Assembly (NCBI GenBank): GCA_017860085.1
Contig: JAFNAJ010000009.1
Span: 1 to 19,253 of the forward strand
Direction: 5' to 3'
Source: Acidobacteriota bacterium
Lineage (GTDB): Bacteria > Acidobacteriota > Vicinamibacteria > Vicinamibacterales > JAFNAJ01
Length of the DNA stretch: 19,253 nt
The notes below the pieces were generated by a model. The model was not told the DNA's origin, searched no databases, and saw only the letters and a program-made list of their open reading frames with translations. A program made the position numbers and the translations under genes. Positions 7,531 to 15,914 of this stretch are shown here, piece by piece. The first letter of the stretch is position 1. Each line of letters opens with the position of its first letter.

Positions 7531-9642
7531 ATGAGTCTCCGGTCCAAGCTGATCACTGCCTTCCTGCTGATGGCCGTGGTGCCGCTGGCGCTGGTGACCG
7601 TGGCGTCGTACCGGACCTCGGTGCGGGCATTCCGCCACGCGGTCGAAGCAGAGGCCGCCAGCCTGGCCGGCGACATGGGCCAGCGCATGGAGGTCGTGAC
7701 CAGCGAGATCGGCCGGCGGGTCGAGCGGGTCTGGGATGCGCCTGGATCCGACGAGTGGAGCATTGCCCAGGCCAGCGAGCACGTGGCCGCCCGGATTCCT
7801 GAGGGCCTGGCCGAGGCCCTCGGAGAGACCGCGCTGCTGCTCGAACGGGTCGAGGTGGTGCCGGTCGCCCCTGCCGCAAACGGGACGACCCGCGAGCACC
7901 GGTCATTCATTCTGAAAGGACACGTACCGCCGCCCCCGCCGCCCCCTGCCCCCGAGCCTGAACATGCCGCCCCCGCCGTACCGCCGCCCCCGCCGCCCAA
8001 AGTGGCCGTGGTGGCAGCGCCCGCCGCGTCGCGTGGCGAGGCGGTCGTCGTGGATCTCACCGGGGTGATGGAGGAACTGAAGCGCGAGATCGCCGGGCCA
8101 GCCGGCGATCCGCAGCGTGCGGCCGCCGCCGCGTGGGTGGACGTCGTCGGGCGTCAGGTCGTCACCGGCCTCGAACTGGGGCGGCGCTCGGCTGCTGCGG
8201 GGCTGCGCCTGGGCGCCGAAGAGCTGGCGCGCCAGGCCGAGCGGCACCAGTGGACGGTCGAGCGGAAGCGGGCCCTCATGCAGCGGGGCGAGATCGACGT
8301 GCCCGTCGAGCGCGAAGGCCGCGTCGTGGGCAAGGTCAATGCCCGCGTAGACCTCGAGCGCATGCTGGGCACCGTGCTCGCCTTGTCGCGGCGCGAGGCG
8401 GGCGAGGTGCCGTTCGCGATCGACGCGCAGCGCCGCGTGCACACGGCACGCGACAGCGACCGGGCCACGCTCGAGAACATCGGCGTGATGAGCGACGCGA
8501 AGGCGGGCAGCCTGCCGGAGGTCCGCTCGGACGACGACTGGATCGTCGTGACGAGGGCCGATTCGAGCGGCGTCGTGTTCGGGCTGGCGCGACCGGTGGC
8601 CGATTCGCTCGGCGAGATCCGGCGCACCTCCGTGCGCAACCTCGGCTTCGGCCTGGCGCTGATCGGCCTGGCGCTCATCGGGATCATTCCCGTGTCGCGT
8701 GGCATGACGCGCAACCTGTCAGTGCTGACTGACGGAGCCAACCAGTTGGCCCGGGGCGACCTCAGCGTCCGCGTTCCGGTGAAGTCCTCCGACGAGTTCG
8801 GTCACCTCGCCAGGTCGTTCAACCAGATGGCCGCAGGCCTGGAGTCGCATCAGAAACTGGTGGTCGAGCAGGAACGGCTGCACCGTGAGCTCGAGCTCTG
8901 CCGCCGGATCCAGACTGAAATGCTGCCGCGGACCCGCCTGCGGCTCGGGCTGGCCGAGATCAAGGGCATCTCGATTCCCGCGCGCGAGGTGGGCGGCGAC
9001 TTCTTCAACTACTTCGTCTTGCCCGACGGCAGCCTGGCGCTCGTCGTGGGCGACGTGTCGGGCAAGGGCGTGAGTGCGGCGCTGCTCATGGCAAACATCC
9101 AGGCCACGCTGCGCGCCCGCATGCCGCTCGAAAACGACCTCGCGCGGCTGGTAGAGACGATCGACCACGAAGTGGACGAGAACACACCAGGTGGCGTGTT
9201 TGTCACCCTGTTCGTGGGGATTCTCGACACCGAGCGCCGCGTGTTGCGGTACATCAACGCGGGTCACAACCCGCAGTTCGTCCTGCGGGCCAGCGGAAGC
9301 ATCGAACGGTTGTCGTCGGCTGGCCTGCCCGTGGGCCTCTATCCGGGCCAGGGCTACGCGGAGAGCGAAGTCGCCCTGGGCGATGCCGATCTGCTCTTCT
9401 TCTACACGGACGGCATGGTCGAGACCGAGAACGAGCGCGGCGACATGTTCAGCATCGACCGTCTGGAGGCGCTGCTGGTCGCCGAGCACCAGGCTGGCGT
9501 CGACGACTTGCTCGACCGCCTCGAACGCGTGGTGCGGGAGTTCAGGGGAACGGCCGAGCCTTTCGACGATGCCACCATGATGGCGCTGCGCCTCGACCGT
9601 GGACCAGCCCTCTCGTCGCCTCAGGTCCCCCTGGAACCGTAG
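7531..9642 (+). CDS. Membrane HAMP-SpoIIE (RsbU-type) serine phosphatase with proline-rich sensor
   Basis: This is a 703-residue sensor phosphatase. Transmembrane helix 1 spans about residues 7-27 and helix 2 about 371-392. The region between them is extracytoplasmic and contains two proline runs (about 133-139 and 151-156). HAMP (about 391-445) is followed by a Glu-rich coiled coil and then a PP2C-like SpoIIE domain from about 475. The metal-binding acidic residues are Asp490 (VGGDFFN), Asp508 (VGDVSGKG), Asp627 (YTDGMVE) and Asp680 (FDDATMM), so the enzyme should be active. RsbU-type enzymes dephosphorylate a phosphoserine STAS antagonist and thereby release a sigma factor or another target from the HATPase kinase. 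GAGGG lies shortly before the ATG. The upstream HATPase gene is the likely opposing kinase. The signal sensed by the extracytoplasmic part, which matches no fold I recognise, is unknown. Confidence 0.92.
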   Translation: MSLRSKLITAFLLMAVVPLALVTVASYRTSVRAFRHAVEAEAASLAGDMGQRMEVVTSEIGRRVERVWDAPGSDEWSIAQASEHVAARIPEGLAEALGETALLLERVEVVPVAPAANGTTREHRSFILKGHVPPPPPPPAPEPEHAAPAVPPPPPPKVAVVAAPAASRGEAVVVDLTGVMEELKREIAGPAGDPQRAAAAAWVDVVGRQVVTGLELGRRSAAAGLRLGAEELARQAERHQWTVERKRALMQRGEIDVPVEREGRVVGKVNARVDLERMLGTVLALSRREAGEVPFAIDAQRRVHTARDSDRATLENIGVMSDAKAGSLPEVRSDDDWIVVTRADSSGVVFGLARPVADSLGEIRRTSVRNLGFGLALIGLALIGIIPVSRGMTRNLSVLTDGANQLARGDLSVRVPVKSSDEFGHLARSFNQMAAGLESHQKLVVEQERLHRELELCRRIQTEMLPRTRLRLGLAEIKGISIPAREVGGDFFNYFVLPDGSLALVVGDVSGKGVSAALLMANIQATLRARMPLENDLARLVETIDHEVDENTPGGVFVTLFVGILDTERRVLRYINAGHNPQFVLRASGSIERLSSAGLPVGLYPGQGYAESEVALGDADLLFFYTDGMVETENERGDMFSIDRLEALLVAEHQAGVDDLLDRLERVVREFRGTAEPFDDATMMALRLDRGPALSSPQVPLEP

Positions 9643-9695
9643 AAGCGGTTTCACAACCCGGACGGGTCCTGTCCGCGAGGCTGTGAAGCCGGTTC
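9642..9695 (+). terminator. Long nested hairpin after the SpoIIE phosphatase gene
   Basis: The left arm 9642-9655 and right arm 9682-9695 pair over 13 of 14 positions (one G-U wobble, one G-G mismatch). Inside, 9659-9663 pairs with 9671-9675 around a 7-base loop. The structure starts at the stop codon. No T tract follows, so it may be a 3'-end stabilising or Rho-assisted structure rather than a classical terminator. Confidence 0.5.
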
Positions 9696-9736
9696 CAGAA
9701 CGATCCGGCTGCACGGGTTAGGGTTAAGCTGTCCCG

Positions 9737-10972
9737 ATGCGTGCCGTCGAGTTTGGTCCGGTCCCGCTGTCCGAGCGCACGCAGTCGGCCTTCGACCTCT
9801 TCCTGATTTTCGCCGGCGCGAACATCGTCGCCACGACGCTCCAGGTTGGTGCAGCGCTGGCGCCCGACTATCCCCCGCGGCTGGCCATGGCCCTCATCGT
9901 TGCGGGGACCGTGCTGGGATCGGCCCTCGTGGCGGTGTTGGCGCCCATTGGACCGAGGCTTGGCGTGCCCTCGGTCGTCGCGGCCCGGGCGGTGCTCGGC
10001 CTGCGAGGGGCGGCCGCGGTCGCGCTGCTCCTCTACCTGACCAACTTCGCCTGGATCGCCATCAACAACCAGATCGCGGCCTCGGTCAGTGCCCAGGCGG
10101 TCGGCCACCCCGGTGCCGCCAGGCTGTTGAACGGGTTGCTCGGCGTGATGGCCACTGCCATCGTCGCGGGAGGTCCTCGGGCCGTGGGCCGTGCCGACCG
10201 CGTCGCCGTGCCCGTGATGCTGCTTGTGGGTGTGCTGTTGACGGCTGCGCTGATCACGAGGGTTCCCACGCCCGGCGGGAGCGTTGGGCCAGCTTCGGCC
10301 CCGCTGCTCCGCGGGCTCGACGTCGTGATCGGGTACCAGGTGTCGTGGATCCTCATGTTCGCCGACTACTCGCGGTACACCCGGTCGGCCAGGCGCGGGG
10401 CCGTGGCGGTGTTTCTCGGGCTGGCCGTGATGAGCGCCTGGTTCATTCCCATCGGTTTCTACGCGGCGCGCGCGGCGGGATCGAGTGATCCGGGCGCGAT
10501 GCTGGCCGCGACGGGCATTGGTTGGTGGGGAGCCCTGCTCGTGACGTTGGCGACAGTCACCACCAACTTCGTCAACATCTACCTGTCGTCGCTTGCGCTG
10601 AAGAGCCTGTGGCCCAGGGTGGGCGACCAGTTTGCCGTGTGGTCCATCGGCCTGGCCGGCACGGCGCTCGGCTTGTCCTCAAATGCGTGGCTGGGTCGCT
10701 ATGCCGACCTGATGCTGGTGTTGGGTGCCTTGCTCGTGCCGGTGGGTGGCATTCTGCTCGCGCACTACTTCCTGCTGGATCGCTCAACGAGGGTGGACGA
10801 TCTCTACGACTCTTCAGGCCCGTACGCCCGCCGGGGCGGATTCTCGACCGCGGGCGTCACGGCCTGGGTCGTGGGCAGCGCCACGTACTTCGTGGCCAGC
10901 CCGATAGGGTCCACGCTGCCGGCTCTGCTGGCTGCCGTGGTGACCTATGCCGCGCTCGCACGTCGTGCCTGA
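9737..10972 (+). CDS. NCS1-family nucleobase/cation permease
   Basis: This 411-residue integral membrane protein has about 11-12 hydrophobic segments, close to the length of bacterial CodB-like transporters. Recognisable features are the N-terminal LIFAGANIVATT segment, FADYSRYTR near residue 209 and a TTNFVNIYLSS segment near 280; DYSRY and this later segment are typical of NCS1 symporters. Members import cytosine, purines, hydantoins, thiamine or hydroxymethylpyrimidine with H+ or Na+. The substrate cannot be told here because no pyrimidine or thiamine gene is adjacent. The ATG at 9737 has no strong Shine-Dalgarno. An RluA-type pseudouridine synthase gene follows on the same strand, and a possible earlier start for it lies inside this gene's last codons. 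Confidence 0.85.
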   Translation: MRAVEFGPVPLSERTQSAFDLFLIFAGANIVATTLQVGAALAPDYPPRLAMALIVAGTVLGSALVAVLAPIGPRLGVPSVVAARAVLGLRGAAAVALLLYLTNFAWIAINNQIAASVSAQAVGHPGAARLLNGLLGVMATAIVAGGPRAVGRADRVAVPVMLLVGVLLTAALITRVPTPGGSVGPASAPLLRGLDVVIGYQVSWILMFADYSRYTRSARRGAVAVFLGLAVMSAWFIPIGFYAARAAGSSDPGAMLAATGIGWWGALLVTLATVTTNFVNIYLSSLALKSLWPRVGDQFAVWSIGLAGTALGLSSNAWLGRYADLMLVLGALLVPVGGILLAHYFLLDRSTRVDDLYDSSGPYARRGGFSTAGVTAWVVGSATYFVASPIGSTLPALLAAVVTYAALARRA

Positions 10973-11003
10973 GCCCGACTCGTCGACGCACGCTGGGGCC
11001 ACG

Positions 11004-11987
11004 ATGGGCGTGGCGTTCACGGCCGATCGCGGCGACGCCGGTGTGCGGGTCGACTTGGCGGTGTTGAGGCATCTCCCCCCGTCGAGGGTGCGATCGCGGA
11101 CCCGGGTTCAGCGCCTGGTCGCCGGCGGCGCGATCGAGGTCAACGGGCGAGTCGTGCGGCGCGCGTCGACGCGCCTCGCGCCGGGTGATCACGTCCTGGT
11201 TGCCTGGCCGGACGCGCACGCCCGGCAGGCGCCGGTGCCGCAGGCCATCAGGTTGGCGGTGCTCTTCGAGGATGAGTGGCTGATTGCCGTGAACAAGCCG
11301 CCCGGGCTCATCGTGCACCCGTCGTACAAGCACCCGGATCACACGCTGATCAACGCGCTCGTATGGCACGCGCGGATGGCCGACCCTGCGAGCGAGGCGC
11401 CCCGGTTGCTGCATCGCCTCGACAAGTGGACGTCGGGAGTGGTCGTGGCGGCGAGGAGTGGCTCGAGCTATGGCCCCCTGCTGACCGCGATGCGCGCGGC
11501 CGACGCTGAGAAGGCCTACCTGGCCGTGACCTACCGCGGACCTCGCCGACGTACCGGTGCGATCCGGTTCGCACTGGGGCGCGATGCTCACGACCGACGC
11601 CGGGTCGTGGCGTCGACAGGTGACGGGCGTGAGAGCCTCACGCGGTATGAGTGCGTGGCGCGAACCGCTGGAGCCAGACGAGGGCTGTCGTTGCTGCAGT
11701 GTCGCCTCGTCACCGGGCGGATGCACCAGATTCGAGTGCACCTGTCGGCCAGTGGCTGGCCGATCGTCGGCGATCCGTTCTACGGCAGCCGCGGCTGGGA
11801 GCGCATTCGCGATCCCCACCTGGCGGAGGTGACGCGACAATTCCCACGGCAAGCCCTGCACGCCTGGCGAGTGCGCTTCACGCACCCGTTCACGGGCGAA
11901 CGACTCTCGATCGTGGCCGGTGTACCCGACGACCTGGGGGCCTTGCTCGACGCGGGCGGGTTCGACCCGCGGCTCACCGACGCCTGA
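11004..11987 (+). CDS. RluA-family 23S rRNA/tRNA pseudouridine synthase
   Basis: This 327-residue enzyme isomerises uridine to pseudouridine in structured RNA. An S4 RNA-binding domain (about 14-75, with RSRTRVQRLVAGGAIEVNGR) precedes the synthase domain. The catalytic motif HRLDKWTSG places the nucleophilic aspartate at residue 140. Further family motifs are AVNKPPGLIVHPS, EKAYLA, TGRMHQIRVHLSASGWPIVGD and RQALHAW. The architecture matches RluD/RluC-type synthases rather than the shorter RluA, which lacks S4. Two starts are possible. An ATG at 10947 overlaps the permease gene by 26 bases. The ATG at 11004 has a GGGG-containing stretch before it and begins right at the S4 domain, so it is preferred. 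The exact RNA site modified cannot be derived from the sequence. Confidence 0.88.
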   Translation: MGVAFTADRGDAGVRVDLAVLRHLPPSRVRSRTRVQRLVAGGAIEVNGRVVRRASTRLAPGDHVLVAWPDAHARQAPVPQAIRLAVLFEDEWLIAVNKPPGLIVHPSYKHPDHTLINALVWHARMADPASEAPRLLHRLDKWTSGVVVAARSGSSYGPLLTAMRAADAEKAYLAVTYRGPRRRTGAIRFALGRDAHDRRRVVASTGDGRESLTRYECVARTAGARRGLSLLQCRLVTGRMHQIRVHLSASGWPIVGDPFYGSRGWERIRDPHLAEVTRQFPRQALHAWRVRFTHPFTGERLSIVAGVPDDLGALLDAGGFDPRLTDA

Positions 11988-12008
11988 TTCGTCGGTCATC
12001 GGCCGCGC

Positions 12009-12518
12009 TCAGTGCATGTCGATTGGCGGCGCGGACGCGGTACCCGCGCTGGGCATCCAGCGGGGGGTCGAGGCGCGGTAGGCTGCGTACTCGTCCCCGA
12101 ACTGACGTCGAAGACGAGGCTCCTCGTAGAGCACGACGAAGGCGTGGAAGGCGGCGAAGCACGCCACCGTGTAGATCGCCAGTGAGGGGGCCGCGAAGTA
12201 CAGCGCCTCGCCAGCCAGGAGCAGGGTGACGCCGATGTACATCGGGTTTCTCATCGACCGATAGGGGCCGGTCACGACAAGGTGTCGCGGAGGGTCCACG
12301 GGCGCAGGGGTACCACCGCCCACGAAAGCGAACGTGGCGAGCGCCGACGCGTAGAGTGAGGCTCCGGCGAGCACGGCAACCAGCCCTCCGGCGCTCAGGA
12401 GCCACGGCACCGCACCGTCACTCGTGGGCCAGCGCTCGAGGATCCTCCGAGGGACCAGTACGGCCACGGCGCCGGGCACGATGATGGTGAACACCAGGTT
12501 CTTGACGAGTAGCCTCAC
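12009..12518 (-). CDS. Isoprenylcysteine carboxyl methyltransferase-like membrane enzyme
   Basis: This 169-residue membrane protein has four or so hydrophobic segments. The C-terminal half carries the ICMT/PEMT-type signature: GPYRSMRNPMYIGV, followed after two hydrophobic helices by EEPRLRRQFGDEYAAYRAS and PRWMP. In this superfamily these residues bind S-adenosylmethionine and the lipid acceptor at the membrane. Bacteria have no prenylated CaaX proteins, so the natural substrate is more likely a lipid or small isoprenoid, but it is unknown. The start is a GTG at 12518. It is convergent with the pseudouridine synthase (21 bases between stops) and divergent from the lytic transglycosylase gene, with 78 bases between the start codons. 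Confidence 0.82.
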   Translation of the reverse strand: MRLLVKNLVFTIIVPGAVAVLVPRRILERWPTSDGAVPWLLSAGGLVAVLAGASLYASALATFAFVGGGTPAPVDPPRHLVVTGPYRSMRNPMYIGVTLLLAGEALYFAAPSLAIYTVACFAAFHAFVVLYEEPRLRRQFGDEYAAYRASTPRWMPSAGTASAPPIDMH

Positions 12519-12540
12519 GGCAGCGCCCGGTCAGGACGCG

Positions 12541-12599
12541 ATCGTATACGAGAGGCCGGCCGGTTGCTCAGGCTCGCAGGCTGTCAGTCGCATATCATG
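12541..12599. promoter_or_regulatory. Divergent promoter region for the ICMT-like and MltB-like genes
   Basis: The short divergent gap holds two AT-rich islands. GTATAC (12544-12549) gives minus-strand -10 candidates about 22 bases before the GTG at 12518. CATATCAT (12591-12598) gives a plus-strand candidate just before the transglycosylase start. Neither has a clear -35 element. Confidence 0.3.
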
Positions 12600-13679
12600 A
12601 AACGCGCCATGACACGTCGAGCCCCTGCGTTCCAGGTCCTGTGCGTTGCGGGTGTCATCGCCCTCAGCGCCACCGGGGCTGGCCGCGCGACGCCACCCGC
12701 CGCCCTGACAGTCCACCAGGACGTTCCAGGGGATAGGGGAACCTTCGAGCAGTGGATTGCGGATGTTCGTTCCGTGGCCCTCGCGCGCGGCATCAGGGCC
12801 GAGACGATCGACGCGGCGCTCACGGGTCTGGAGCCCCTGCCAGTGGTCGTCGAGCGAGACCGGACCCAGGCAGAGGTCAGGTTCGACCTGGATCGGTACC
12901 TGAAGCGCCGCCTGACGCGCAAGATGCTGCGCACAGCCAGCGACCAGATGCGCCAGCACCGCGCGCTTCTTGAGCGGACCTTCGCGGCCTACGGGGTGGA
13001 GCCGCACATCCTCGTCGCGATCTGGGGACTGGAATCGAACTTCGGTCGGTTCGCCGGCGTGCGACCCACCGTGGCTGCCCTGGCGACGCTTGGGTGGGAG
13101 GGCCGACGCGAGACGTTCTTTCGCGAGGAGTTGATTGCCGCGCTGCGCATTCTCGATGCCGGCGACATCTCGCCCTCTGCCATGAAAGGGTCGTGGGCGG
13201 GCGCCATGGGCCAGCCACAGTTCATGCCATCGAGTTACTTGCAGTACGCGCAGGACTTCGACGGTGACGGCCGCCGCGACATCTGGGCGTCACTGCCGGA
13301 CGTGTTCGCGTCGATTTCAAAGTACCTGGTGGATCGTGGGTGGGTGAAAGGCGAGCGGTGGGGACGCGAGGTCAAGGTGTCGACTGCGGCCGCCAGGCGG
13401 ATCGTGCAGAGCGTGCCGTCGCGCGACTCGAGCTGTAACGCGGCACGGCAGGCTCGCGGCCCGCTCCCCATCCAGCGCTGGAGGGAGCTGGGTGTCGTGC
13501 TGCCTGGGGGCGGGGCCCTGCCGCGGAGCGACATGCAGGCATCGCTCTTCCAGGCCGGTCGCCGCAGCTTCCTGCTGTACCGAAACTACGACGCGATCCT
13601 CGCCTACAACTGCGCGAATACCTACGCGCTCAGCGTGGGGCTGTTGGCCGATCGGACGGCGGCCGCACGTCGACGGTGA
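12597..13679 (+). CDS. mltB: MltB-type lytic murein transglycosylase
   Basis: This 360-residue exported enzyme cleaves the MurNAc-GlcNAc bond of peptidoglycan with formation of a 1,6-anhydro end. A signal peptide runs from MKRAMTRR through a hydrophobic stretch to about residue 32. There is no lipobox, so it would be periplasmic rather than a lipoprotein. The SLT_2 domain shows the catalytic glutamate at residue 146 in WGLESNFGRF and the conserved SWAGAMGQPQFMPSSY segment near 199-214. DFDGDGRRDIW follows, resembling the EF-hand-like calcium site of E. coli Slt35/MltB. The frame is open from 12564. The ATG codons at 12597 and 12609 both suit a leader, and if CATATCAT is the -10 box the real start would be 12609. 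The 3' end overlaps the convergent membrane hydrolase gene by 50 bases. Confidence 0.9.
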   Translation: MKRAMTRRAPAFQVLCVAGVIALSATGAGRATPPAALTVHQDVPGDRGTFEQWIADVRSVALARGIRAETIDAALTGLEPLPVVVERDRTQAEVRFDLDRYLKRRLTRKMLRTASDQMRQHRALLERTFAAYGVEPHILVAIWGLESNFGRFAGVRPTVAALATLGWEGRRETFFREELIAALRILDAGDISPSAMKGSWAGAMGQPQFMPSSYLQYAQDFDGDGRRDIWASLPDVFASISKYLVDRGWVKGERWGREVKVSTAAARRIVQSVPSRDSSCNAARQARGPLPIQRWRELGVVLPGGGALPRSDMQASLFQAGRRSFLLYRNYDAILAYNCANTYALSVGLLADRTAAARRR

Positions 13680-14742
13680 CCTCGGCAACCCCGAACCCTC
13701 GCTCGCCCTCGCGCGCGTAGCGCACGTCGCGCATCAGTACGTGAACGCCGGTGGCGGTCTCCGCCACGTCGAACGACGGATAGCGCATCCACGTGCGAAA
13801 GCCCCGAACCTCTGGATTCGAGAGAGCCACGGCCACCGCCGGGTGGTCGTCGCCTCGCCGGAGGGGGGATCCGCCCGCGCTGATCTCGCCGTTCCGCAGA
13901 TCGACGACCAGGAACTCGTAGCGATCGGCCAAGCCGACAATCACGTCGCGGCGCCAGGGATCGAGCGGCAGGGGACCCGCCATGAGCGTGACCGGGACGA
14001 CGTCGCGGGCAGCCAGCCAGGCGCGAGCCCGCTCTCGCGCCACGACCGATCCGCTTCGCATGGCCGCGATGTACACCAACAGGGCGCTCAACCCGACGAG
14101 AGCGAGCGTCGGAGCATGGCGTTCGGTGTCCAGCCTCGTCCGAGCCACGACGATCGCTGACACGCACGCGACCCAAACGATCCTGGCCGTCCACGATCCG
14201 AACGGGCTCGAGATCACGAACGCCGTGGTCAGCAGGGCGAGCGCGCTCCACGCCCATGTCTGCGCGCGCCCGCCGCGGGCCGCCACGGCTGCCCCGACGC
14301 CTGCCAGCAGCCAGAACCACGGATCGACGATGAAGAGCGTGTCGCCGTAGAACCAGCGGCCGTCGAACGGCATCAGGAGGCGAACGCCGTAGGTGTTGAG
14401 CAAGTCGAGGGCCGGATGACTCCAGACCGCGAGGAACGCGAGCAGGAGCAAGGGGACGCCGCGAACGGCAGGCACGCCTCCAGCCCCGCGCCGCGATGGG
14501 CTCCGGCCGAGCAGGACCATGGCTCCCGCCAGCAGGAACGGCAGCACGAACAGGGCTGCCACGCCATGGGTCCAGCCTCGGCGAACCAGGAGCGCCGTGT
14601 CCGAACCAGCCAGGTAGGCGACCGCGTCGAGGTCGGGCAGGTTGGCCCCGATGACGAGCGTGGCGGCCCCGAAGCGGCTCAGGCGCTTGAGCCCCGTGGC
14701 CGCGAGGGACGCGCCGACCAGCGTGTGGGCGACAGGATCCAT
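13630..14742 (-). CDS. YdjM-type membrane-bound metal-dependent hydrolase
   Basis: This 370-residue polytopic membrane protein belongs to the YdjM/YbcI (LexA-binding, inner membrane-bound hydrolase) family. Signature elements are MDPVAHTLVGAS at the N terminus, NLPDLDAVAYLAG, RRGWTHG, and WSHPALDLLNTYGVRLLMPF. The His and Asp residues of these motifs are the presumed metal ligands. About seven hydrophobic helices are followed by a C-terminal soluble part of roughly 120 residues (from about 245) that probably lies outside the cytoplasm. The ATG at 14742 gives the family N terminus exactly; the open frame continues far upstream only as the antisense shadow of the neighbouring gene. It starts 10 bases after the zinc-ribbon gene stops, so the two are co-transcribed. 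E. coli YdjM is SOS-induced, but no LexA box is seen here. The substrate is unknown. Confidence 0.87.
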   Translation of the reverse strand: MDPVAHTLVGASLAATGLKRLSRFGAATLVIGANLPDLDAVAYLAGSDTALLVRRGWTHGVAALFVLPFLLAGAMVLLGRSPSRRGAGGVPAVRGVPLLLLAFLAVWSHPALDLLNTYGVRLLMPFDGRWFYGDTLFIVDPWFWLLAGVGAAVAARGGRAQTWAWSALALLTTAFVISSPFGSWTARIVWVACVSAIVVARTRLDTERHAPTLALVGLSALLVYIAAMRSGSVVARERARAWLAARDVVPVTLMAGPLPLDPWRRDVIVGLADRYEFLVVDLRNGEISAGGSPLRRGDDHPAVAVALSNPEVRGFRTWMRYPSFDVAETATGVHVLMRDVRYAREGERGFGVAEVTVDVRPPSDRPTAPR

Positions 14743-14752
14743 CGGCGCGGGG

Positions 14753-15844
14753 TCAGTCGGCGTTGAGGAGGACCACCATGACGATGAGGAGGATCGCGAT
14801 GACGACGAGGGCGATCTTCCAGACGCTCTTCGGGTAGTCTCCGGCGATCTTGCCAGTGCACCCGTTGACGGCCACCTGGTAGGCCTTTGCTCCGTAGGTG
14901 TAGGAGAGAAACCAGACAGGCACCAGCACGTGCTTGAACGTGGGCCTCGAGAACTCAGGGTGGATGCTGAGGTTACGGTACGTGTCGCCAGGCACCTGCG
15001 CGCCGCACATCTCGGTGAGTTTCTGGCGCATCGCTTCCCGCGACATGTTCGCTGCCTCGACGAGCACCACCTGGTAGTGCTCGACGACGTGCCCCGAGAG
15101 GTAGCCGGTATCGTAGGGCACGAGCTCTGGTGTCGGGAACGGTTCGATCTGCCTGACGAGGTCCGTGCGCATGCCTCGCGTCCCAGGCACGGGCTCGTCG
15201 TCGAAGAAATGGTCGACGACTCCCGACGCCCATTCCCACCGGACCTTGCGCACCTGTCGGACCTGGGGGCGGCCACGACCGTCACGGACCTCCTCGCGCA
15301 CGTAGTAGTAGTGGCCCGCCTCGGCCTCCCAGGGGCAGTGCACTTGCGCGTCGAAGGTCCAGTAGGGAACGTACAGGCTGCGTACCGTGTCGACCAGAGC
15401 ACGGCGCTTGAGATTGCCCGGCGCGAACCACTTGCTGCCGAACCAGCGCCGGATGTCGTCGCGGACACGGCCGGCGCCGATCTTGAAAGGCAACAGGCTC
15501 TGCGGCGTGATCGGGGCCTTGATCTCCTCGTAGGGCACGAGCGCCGGCGAACCGCAGAACTCGCAGTTCTGGCCCACGCGTTCGGCGGGGAACACCATCA
15601 CCGCCTTGCAGCTCTGACACTGCACGCTGCGGCTCTCGAGGTGCCACCCGCGCAGCTCCTCGGGCAGGTCGCGGAGGGCCGTGACGAGATCAATCTCCTG
15701 GATCTTCCCGGTGTCCTTGTCGAACACGTAAGGCGACTCGGTGCCGCAGAACGGGCACACGAGGCGCTGACTGGCCGGGTTCCACTCGGCCTGGGCGCCG
15801 CACGCGGGACACGCGTGCTTCTCACGGGCGACGACGTCGGTCAT
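14753..15844 (-). CDS. Double zinc-ribbon, single-pass membrane protein (YdjG-like)
   Basis: This 363-residue protein has two zinc ribbons at the N terminus: Cys12/15/30/33 (CPAC, CPFC) and Cys76/79/94/97 (CQSC, CEFC). A beta-rich middle of some 230 residues carries many aromatic residues. A C-terminal transmembrane helix at about 342-360 ends in LLNAD, so the protein looks tail-anchored with its bulk in the cytoplasm. Similar proteins are often misnamed 'TFIIB-type zinc ribbon' or 'primosomal/helicase-like'. In Bacillus subtilis the zinc-ribbon protein YdjG is encoded with PspA and the SPFH protein YdjI. The adjacent SPFH gene here (70 bases upstream) suggests the same membrane-stress partnership, by inference. 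No Shine-Dalgarno is visible before the ATG at 15844, and the start is supported by the first zinc ribbon beginning at residue 12. Confidence 0.82.
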   Translation of the reverse strand: MTDVVAREKHACPACGAQAEWNPASQRLVCPFCGTESPYVFDKDTGKIQEIDLVTALRDLPEELRGWHLESRSVQCQSCKAVMVFPAERVGQNCEFCGSPALVPYEEIKAPITPQSLLPFKIGAGRVRDDIRRWFGSKWFAPGNLKRRALVDTVRSLYVPYWTFDAQVHCPWEAEAGHYYYVREEVRDGRGRPQVRQVRKVRWEWASGVVDHFFDDEPVPGTRGMRTDLVRQIEPFPTPELVPYDTGYLSGHVVEHYQVVLVEAANMSREAMRQKLTEMCGAQVPGDTYRNLSIHPEFSRPTFKHVLVPVWFLSYTYGAKAYQVAVNGCTGKIAGDYPKSVWKIALVVIAILLIVMVVLLNAD

Positions 15845-15914
15845 CGTTCAAAGAGGCGTGTGTCCAGCGGGCTGGTGGCGCGGCTGAACCTCGAGGCCTC
15901 GGCAAGGCTCCCGG

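Noticed and set aside
8719..9714. A 331-codon minus-strand frame.
   Set aside because: It is the antisense shadow of the SpoIIE phosphatase domain, without any protein motif.
9714..9727. Two GGGTTA units resembling telomere repeats before the NCS1 permease.
   Set aside because: Only two copies, no further units nearby; most likely chance.
10857..11999. A 380-codon minus-strand frame opposite the pseudouridine synthase.
   Set aside because: Composition (His/Arg/Pro-rich) and lack of motifs mark it as antisense shadow, whereas the plus strand has a full RluA family match.
14743..15468. Upstream extension of the YdjM-type hydrolase frame to a 612-residue protein.
   Set aside because: The extra codons lie entirely within the zinc-ribbon gene in another frame, are Ser/Arg/Thr-rich, and the family N terminus MDPVAHTL begins exactly at 14742.
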